From Scylla paramamosain (taxonomy: Eukaryota; Arthropoda; Malacostraca; Decapoda; Portunidae), in contig NC_087178.1 of assembly GCF_035594125.1 (NCBI RefSeq), positions 12,607,251 to 12,671,250 on the forward strand: a stretch of DNA of 64,000 nucleotides, in the 5' to 3' direction. Within the stretch, counting starts at the first letter, position 1. The number at the start of each line of letters is the position of its first letter. Under the pieces are notes generated by a model. It was not told the origin of the DNA and searched no databases. It saw only the letters and a list, made by a program, of their open reading frames with translations. Made by a program: the position numbers and the translations under genes. Below, piece by piece: positions 31,331-64,000 of the stretch.

Positions 31331-32100
31331 CTGGAAATAGCTTAATAGTACGAGTTTATATAAGGGGTAATAGTTCAAGTATTACAACCGTTTTCATATC
31401 TTCCATTTGGGGATTATTGTGAAAAATGTGTGACATTCAGAAGGGAGGTTGGCTGGTTGATAGAACAGCCGTCCTTGCCTTTCTCTTTCTTTTATGTTCA
31501 ATGTGGGACTATTGTATCTTATTTAATTCACAACACTTGGTATTTTCGGTATTATCTCAATACCACGAACTACAAGGTAAAGAAATAAGTCTATGAAATT
31601 AGTACCGGCATTTAGTTTCTTTTAAAGTTTACTATGTTTATTCTCAAAATTAAAGGTGCATCTGGCCGGCAGCTCCATTTTTTTTTCTATCTACCAGTTA
31701 AAGCATCTCACATAATATAGAAACACGAATATTTACATTGTCATATGAGTAAGGAAGCAAATTGAGAGGAAACTTCCGAAACGTAAACTGATCGATGAAT
31801 GTAGATAGAGACTAAAAGTGGCAATGACTCAAGACTGACCTTTAAACCTTTGATCATTAGGCAATCGATGCGGAATACATATGGTTTTTCTTTTTTACAA
31901 ATATGAAGAAAATGTCTTGGTAATTATTCAAACAAAAATAACAAACAAATGACCCAGGTAAACATGTTGTGATGGTAAGAGATTAGTCATGACGCTTAAA
32001 GAAGAAAAATTCTATAAATGCAAAACAATAAAATTTTTGCATGACAATATTTAGATATCAAAATAATCGAGTAAATGAACACTGTAGAGATTAAACAATC
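31331..32100. promoter_or_regulatory. Possible bidirectional promoter region between alpha-spectrin and SH2B
   Basis: This is the AT-rich interval between the divergent first exons. No clear TATA box or CpG island was identified by eye. The call rests only on the head-to-head arrangement. Confidence 0.3.
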
Positions 32101-32148
32101 CCACCAGCGCCGCCCCCCATATAGTAAACAATCAAGATGGAGGCCTAG
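32101..32148 (+). other. Candidate SH2B 5' UTR exon with three-codon uORF
   Basis: A GC-rich segment contains CAAGATGGAGGC, close to the YY1-type CAAGATGGCGGC element. ATG GAG GCC TAG (32137-32148) is a complete three-codon reading frame whose stop abuts a donor, TAG|GTGAGG. The left limit is nominal. Confidence 0.35.
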
Positions 32149-32208
32149 GTGAGGGGGCGGCAGGAGGAACATGTCACACCGCCTCCTCATTTCTCCATTT
32201 TCCTGCAG
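32149..32208 (+). other. Candidate 60-bp mini-intron in SH2B 5' UTR
   Basis: It starts GTGAGG and ends in a strong acceptor, CCATTTTCCTGCAG. At 60 bp it is near the lower size limit for arthropod introns. Alternatively the acceptor pairs with a more distant donor. Confidence 0.35.
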
Positions 32209-32244
32209 CTGACGTCTCATGAGGGCTCGGATTCAACCAAAACA

Positions 32245-56699
<24,455 letters not shown>

Positions 56700-58179
56700 A
56701 GACATCTTAACTGAAGCCTCTTGGGGATACTACTTAATACTCAGTAAGTGGCAGGTTTGTGTACTTATCAGCAAATTCTGAGTTTCCTCATAAGAAGGAA
56801 TATTGAAACATCTGTCTCAGAAAATAAGGATGAGGTATGTCTAAGGGCAGCTTGAAGTGTGCAGTGAATAGTTATGAAGGGTGCACACACACCAAGGTTT
56901 GTCCTGCAGAATTCACCTATCCAAAAACTGATATACTCGGAAGACATTTTCAGGTAATGTGGTTTTCAGGTTGTGTTTTATAAGTACTGTCACCCTTTTT
57001 ACAATGAGTGTGTTGTGTAATAATGCAGACTCTGGCATATGGTTGCATTAAAGATAATGCTTGTTAAGTGAAAATGTATAAGAACTGCACAGATATTAGT
57101 CAGTCATGAAGTGAGTTGTGATTAGTCATCTTTAAAGTGGAGTTGTAATATAAACTGGATTATAAGCAAATGGCACTGGTGGTAGCTATCCCTTTGGAAA
57201 ACATTCAAAGGCAATTATCATGAAAACAGTTCTTCCACTTTTATAATGAGCACAAAAGTCTAATGAATGAATGAAAATGCTCAAATGTAGTCAGTCTCTA
57301 GTATTTGACACAAATTTACTTTGAATATCTGCAAAGACTTAAATTGTCCTCAGAAGAAAGACTTAAGATATTTCTTTTGCTCACTCTAGTTCATGTTGAA
57401 ACAAGCCGCAGGGAAATCAATGCTGCTTTTAGTTTATTCAGGTCACCTGTTTTCTTTAGAGATGGCTTAGGGTAGCAACATAGCACCACAGGATTTGCTA
57501 GTTTCTAAGTTTTATATGTGGCAGTGCATCACAGAAGCAGATCTGATTCTCCTTTAGAGTTCCAATGTCACATGGATATACTGTTGACCTGCATATCATT
57601 TAATTTGAGGATAGTAGAGTTGATGTGTATTTATTTTTAAGTGACAATTTTTATTCATTATAGATTGATTCCTGTCACATTACTACATACATCATTAGGA
57701 AATTCTCTCAAACTCTACTCTACTACTTACTTACTTTTATTTTCAAATGAGTGTTCATTGTGTCCTTATTCACAGTAGCCCATGATTTATGAATCATTGT
57801 ATACATGTATGCTCTGATGTTTTATTTGTAGCCCTCTGTTGGTGTATGCCTAATTATAATCATAAAAGTTACAGTTGTGGGTATAATCAAGTATATATTG
57901 ATATGCAGTTAAAACATGATATGCTGTAGTACTATCCTTTGTCATATTTCAAGATCTCAATGTGAATTTAGTTTATGCTGTGACCTTCATGATCCTCTTA
58001 TGAGTATCCTGTGCTGGTTGGTAGTGGAGGATGACCAGCAGGACTAAAGCCTGGGGGGAATTCAGTGACAAGTGCCACATACTCAGCTTTTCATTTATTT
58101 ATTTATTTTTATTTATATATTTATCTATTTATTTATTTTTTATGTCAAATGATACCTGTATATACATGTGATTTTTTTT

Positions 58180-58222
<43 letters not shown>

Positions 58223-59256
58223 TTTGTTTATTTATTTATTTTATTTTATTTTTTTTTTACCATCTTGCTGCCATCATAACATGCCATCATAAGTTCTTTA
58301 CAAGGTGTATATGCAGGGCACCCTTGTTATTCACGAGTTCTTTTTTTTTTTTTTTACAAATTTTGATTAATTACAAAATTCTTCAATGCCTTGAAAATAT
58401 TGAAAAGAGAAATGTAAAGAAATATCTTCCATTGCTTTGAAGCTCATTGTTAATGCAATTTTGAAGATGTTAGTTATTCAATCATCAAGACTGGATGAAC
58501 ATTGAAAGGGGGAAAAATAAACCACTTCTATTGCTCTTTTCTAAACTCAAATGCTCTTGAGCCGGTGGCCTGATCCCCATATCCAAACAGTTCCCTCATT
58601 CAGGTGCATATGAATATAAATGGTTGGAGCTGATCAGCTAATATTGTGAGTGGTAGTAGTAATGATGTCATTGCAGAGAGGAGTGCTGCATTGGAGATAT
58701 GTAAATAGAGGTGACCATCAACTCTAGCATGGGTTGAGAATTACACAGTAACTCTTCTCTTCTTCAGTGGCACAATGCCATTTGCATTCTCGCATGAAGA
58801 GACTAATGCAGATATGTCAGTAATTAGCCTGTTCTCACTGAAGTGTAAATGCTTAACTTGGCCAGTTTTGTACTTTTGCTTGGAAAATGTACCTCTTTAT
58901 AGACCAATTTTAAAATGCTTATAGAAATGTTATTGAAATTTTCAGTTGATTACTTTCACAAGTACTGAAGGCATAAGAAGTTATTTCAATTACTATTCAT
59001 AATTTTTAATTATTGTTTCAAAACATGCTTATAAAAGCTAGGAATTCTACTGCTTTTTTCTGGTAGAAGAAAATTTGTCCCAAAATTTCTACCTGTGGTA
59101 CAATATTTTCTTTAGTATGAAACCAAAACAACAACATAACAGTGACCACCACAAGACCTCAGAGCATGTACTACACTCCACTCACTTAAATTTTGAAATG
59201 GAAATGCTATAACATTTTGGTTTCAATATAGATATACAGATTATGAATTACATTGT
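56700..59256 (+). other. SH2B 3' UTR and downstream flank
   Basis: No coding match. It contains TTTA-rich arrays at 58093-58250. ATTAAA near 57046 and AATAAA near 58514 are possible poly(A) signals; neither can be confirmed. Confidence 0.4.
58093..58250. repeat. (TTTA)n microsatellite, two blocks
   Basis: TTTA tetranucleotide arrays at about 58093-58141 and 58179-58250 with a 38-nt spacer. Confidence 0.92.
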
Positions 59257-59258
59257 TA

Positions 59259-60244
59259 CAGTGGTGCCTTGGTATGTGTCCTTAACCCATTCCAGATCCT
59301 TGGACTTATACCAAACAAATTTTTCCACAAGAAATAAAAAAAATTATTGATCTGTTCCCATGAAAAAAAAAATAAAATCCTGTTGTTATTGGCATATACA
59401 GTACATTGATGGGATTGTATAAAATGATTTAAACACTGCTTGATACTATAATACATACTGTATTTGATGGCATATAAGACACACAGGCATATAAGATGCA
59501 CCCCCATTTCAGCAAGGCTTATTCAGGAAAAGTTTTTGTATGTATTTAAGCATGTAATATTTAAAACAAGCTAGCAATACAGCTGAACAAAAAACAAATT
59601 CACAACAGTAAAAATATCCTACATGATTACAGTAATAAAACAGAGGTAGTGGCCTAGTCATGGAGGCAAGGTGAAGAAAGTAGCTCCGCTGCTGAGGTGT
59701 CAACAGCATACTTGGTGCATCACTGAACAGGGCTGTGTTTTATTTTCAAGATTTCCTTACATAATGGTTGAAAAATATGATATACCATCCTTGCTTATAA
59801 GATGGTGGTGTAAATCTTCAGGTGTACAGGTGAAAGAAATTTCAAAATTAAATCTAGAGGAGGCCTCACATTTGCAAATAAGATGCAGGGTAATTTTTTG
59901 AGCCATTTTTATGAAAAAAAATGTTATTGGTTGGAAGGAGAGTCATTAACTTTCTTTGAATTCATGGTTAATGAATTTACAAAAAAAAAAAAAAAAAAAT
60001 CACGAGTTATAGCACGGGTTGTTTACTGAATGGTAGCAACAGGCATAGGCAGTTGTGACTTTGTCTCAAGAGAGATAAACAAGGGTAGCATGCGGTGTTG
60101 TGACACATTTTGACCAATACAAATTCTAGCACACAAGTCATATTCCAAACAAAGGTTGTATACCAAGCAAATTTTTTCACTTCCAAACAGGACGTGTACC
60201 AAGTTGGACTTATTCTGAAGCGGATGTATACTGAGGTACCACTG
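59259..60244. mobile_element. MITE-like element with Tigger-type termini
   Basis: Ends CAGTGGTGCCTTGGTATGTG (left) and reversed CAGTGGTACCTCAGTATACA (right) are flanked by TA at 59257-59258 and 60245-60246. They resemble the termini of the 49991-52729 Tigger. No transposase is present. The right half has internal motif repetition (TATACCAAGCAAATTTT, GTGTACCAAGTTGG), and a second element appears inserted from 59458. Confidence 0.82.
59458..59900. mobile_element. Second TA-target element nested in the MITE (partial)
   Basis: After TA at 59456-59457 it begins CTGTATTTGATGGCATATAA, close to the right terminus of the 53125-53790 element. Repeated ATAAGATG/ATAAGACAC motifs occur inside. The right end is not resolved; the stated end is nominal. 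Confidence 0.4.
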
Positions 60245-60941
60245 TACTGTATAAATATTAGAAAGAACAATGGGTTCAGATAATATGTTTTCAGTTCAGC
60301 CTTAATGCTTACCTCCCCAACCAAGACCATGAATTAATTTTTTGTACATCTGACAGAAGATGACATAACTTAATTTTAGTTAATATCTTCACAGGTTGAA
60401 TATGGCAGTAAGATTTTTAGGTGGAATAAGTTTACTTTAAAAATGGTAAAATTGGAGGCCCATTGTTATATCTCACTCATACTTGTGGAAAAATTATTTT
60501 TGTGTTGGTTTTATCTTACACTGCAATAGAGGCAGTTTCATTATGCCCACATAAATATAAATTTAGTTATTAAGAACATGCTTTAAATTTTTTTACACTT
60601 GTTTTTACATAGTAATTGTAGGAATTTGCAACCTCTACAGACCACCTACACTAAAAACAGGCAAATAAGCAAAATATAGTTATCTTTCTTTTAAAGAATC
60701 CTAAATTTTATAGTATTTTAAAAGAATCTGAAGTTTTGATCACTAATGGTCATTCAAGGATAATGATGTTCATGCTCTGTGTCCTTAGATATTGTTATCT
60801 TTATTTGCACAAACTGGCAAACTTATTAGCTTTATGCTTTGTTTAGTAAAAGAAATAGACTTTATGCAATGCATTCTATCAGTATAACTGGAAAAAAAAT
60901 GTGTTGCTTACATGACATGTGTTCATCTATTTAAATATGTA

Positions 60942-62323
<1,382 letters not shown>

Positions 62324-62375
<52 letters not shown>
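62324..62375. repeat. (TG)n, tail of inverted LINE-A
   Basis: On the minus strand this is the (CA)n that follows the LINE-A 3' end. Confidence 0.95.
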
Positions 62376-62377
<2 letters not shown>

Positions 62378-64000
62378 TTACCTAGTTGTGGTTTATGAGA
62401 GGGGAGTAATCTCATAGTATCCCATCTCTGTATCTATCCAGTTTGGTCTTAAAAGCATGGACAGTTATGGCATTGACAACATCTTCACTGAGTTCATTCC
62501 ATTTGTTCACACTTCTGTGAGGAAAACTATACTTTTTGATGTCTCTTCTACAGTTATCTTTCTTCAGCTTCTTACAGTGTCCCCTTGTACTCTGTGTCTA
62601 AATTTATAAACATTCTTTGTCCACATTTTTCATACCATTTATCATTCTATAGATGTTTATTAAATCCCCTCTCTCTCTCCCATTTTCAAGGGTAGGAATT
62701 TCCAGCATTCTTAATCTCTCTTCATAGGTTGACTTACTCAACTCCAGAACCATCTTAGTGACTGCTCTTTGTACTCTTTCTAATTTTATAATATTCCTCT
62801 TTATATGAGGAGACCAGACAACTGCTGCATATTCTAATCTTGGTCTTATCATGGAAATCAAAAATTTTTTTTACCATTCTTTCATCTAAATATGAGAATG
62901 CCATTCTTATTCTTTTTAACAAATTCATCATCTCCAGTAATTTTATCAATATGTCTGTCTGGAGTCAAATTTTCAGTAACTGTTACTCATAAATCCACTT
63001 CTTATGATTTCTGTTACTTCACATCATCCATCTCATAATGATATTGTATTCTTTTCTTACTCTTACCAAACTCCATTACTTTACACTTACTTAAATTGAA
63101 TTCCATTTGCCAAGATTTGCTCCATCTATTTATCTTATTCAAATCATCTTGCAGTACCATACAGTCATTTACATTTTCTACCTTTCTCATCAGCTTACCA
63201 TCATCCGCAAATAAGTTTATATAACTGTCTATTTCTTCATTTATGTCATTCACATATATTACAAACATTATCAGTCCCAACACTGATTCCTGTGGGACAC
63301 CACTAGTTACTTTCAGCCAAGATGAATTTTGGTCTTGTATTACTGTTCTCATCTTTCTATCATCCAGATAATCCTCTATCCACTCCAGCAGTCTTCCTCC
63401 TATTTTTCAATAATTTTTTATCTGCCATAGCAATCTTCAGTGTGGTACTTTGTCAAATGCTTTCTTCAAGTCTAAGTAGACACCATCCACCCATCTGTCT
63501 CTCTCCTGTACAATATCGACTAAATAATAAAAGGACAATAAGTTCATGGAGCATGATCTTCCCCTCCTAAATCCAAATTGACAATTTACCAAAACTTTAT
63601 CACTTCCCAAGTGTTCCATCCATCTTTCCTTTATTGTTCTTTCACATAATTTTCTTACAACACTACTCAAGGACACTGGTCTATAATTTAGTGGGTTTTC
63701 CTTATTTCCTCCTTTTGAATATTGGTGCAATATTTCCTCTCTTCCAGTCTTTAGGTACTCTTCCCTGTGACAACAATGTCACCACTAGACTGTGAATTTT
63801 TTTCAGCCAGTTGTTCTCTATATTCTTTCAATATCCAGTTTGATACTCCATCTGGACCAGATGCTTTATTTACATCAAGTTCTTCCATCATCTTAAGTAT
63901 TTCCCCATAAATGACTGGACTGTACTTGGTATATTCCTCACTAACTTATCCTTCCAGCATCAAACTCCCCTTCCACAGTAAATACCAATCTGAAACTATT
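62376..64000 (-). mobile_element. LINE-A copy, inverted, running off the right edge
   Basis: Minus-strand frames in order: RT start PLNYRPVSLSSVVRKLCERT, FGFRRGRSCSMNLLSFYYLV, DGVYLDLKKAFDKVPH, SGVPQESVLGLIMFVIYVND, INLFADDGKLMRK (catalytic FADD kept), RSKSWQMEFNLSKCK-type motif, and MIRPRLEYAAVVWSPHIKRN. The 3' end is TAGGTAAATACAC. Frameshifts near 62.9 and 63.4 kb. This copy supplies the RT core that the 43.6-kb copy has lost. Confidence 0.9.

Noticed and set aside
32149..32244. SH2B start at the upstream GTG (32149)
   Set aside because: The segment contains a strong acceptor at 32208 and the GTG is itself the likely donor; ATG 32245 has a good Kozak context.

Overview
The window is eukaryotic and looks like an arthropod nuclear genome, most likely a malacostracan or decapod crustacean. 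Evidence: two multi-exon animal genes with GT-AG introns, very dense dinucleotide arrays ((GA)n, (TA)n, (CA)n), CR1/L2/Jockey-like LINEs, a tRNA-derived SINE and pogo/Tigger-type DNA transposons. Taxon assignment is inference; no species marker was seen. There are no operons, CRISPR arrays or rRNA genes.

Gene 1 (minus strand, CDS 24147 to 5514) is a complete alpha-spectrin gene. I traced 18 coding exons with consistent splice phases; together they encode 2415 residues plus a stop: an N-terminal partial repeat, the spectrin-repeat array, an SH3 domain (about residues 974-1029) and C-terminal EF-hands. An extra in-frame 42-nt exon with good splice sites (17627-17668) lies in one intron and is a candidate alternative microexon. 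The 5' UTR exon ends near 24295, and two perfect donors at 30861 and 31191 suggest noncoding first exons 6.6-6.9 kb upstream.

Gene 2 (plus strand, 32245 to 56699) is an SH2B/Lnk-family adaptor, in 8 coding exons and about 548 residues: N-terminal dimerisation helix region, PH domain, proline-rich linker, SH2 domain with FLVR motif, and a C-terminal RAVENTYT motif close to the family Cbl-binding motif. The two genes are head to head, with a possible shared promoter region at about 31.3-32.2 kb. Spectrin builds the submembrane cytoskeleton; SH2B/Lnk proteins act in insulin/RTK-JAK signalling. Nothing shows a functional link beyond position.

Layout: 1-4.3 kb holds a LINE fragment, possible terminal exons of an unrecognised plus-strand gene, and an A55-tailed retroposed fragment. 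5.5-31.3 kb is the spectrin gene, with microsatellites and one TIR transposon relic (25.5-26.7 kb) in its first intron. 32.1-56.7 kb is the SH2B gene; its introns hold most of the mobile DNA. The 13.6-kb intron 5 is a nested stack: SINE, LINE-A, inverted LINE-C, LINE-B, then a second LINE-B split by a Tigger element and by a smaller TA-target element. 56.7-64 kb is downstream sequence with a nested MITE, microsatellites and a LINE-A copy running off the right edge.

I use local labels LINE-A, -B, -C and -D for families recognised by mutual similarity inside this window; they are not database names.
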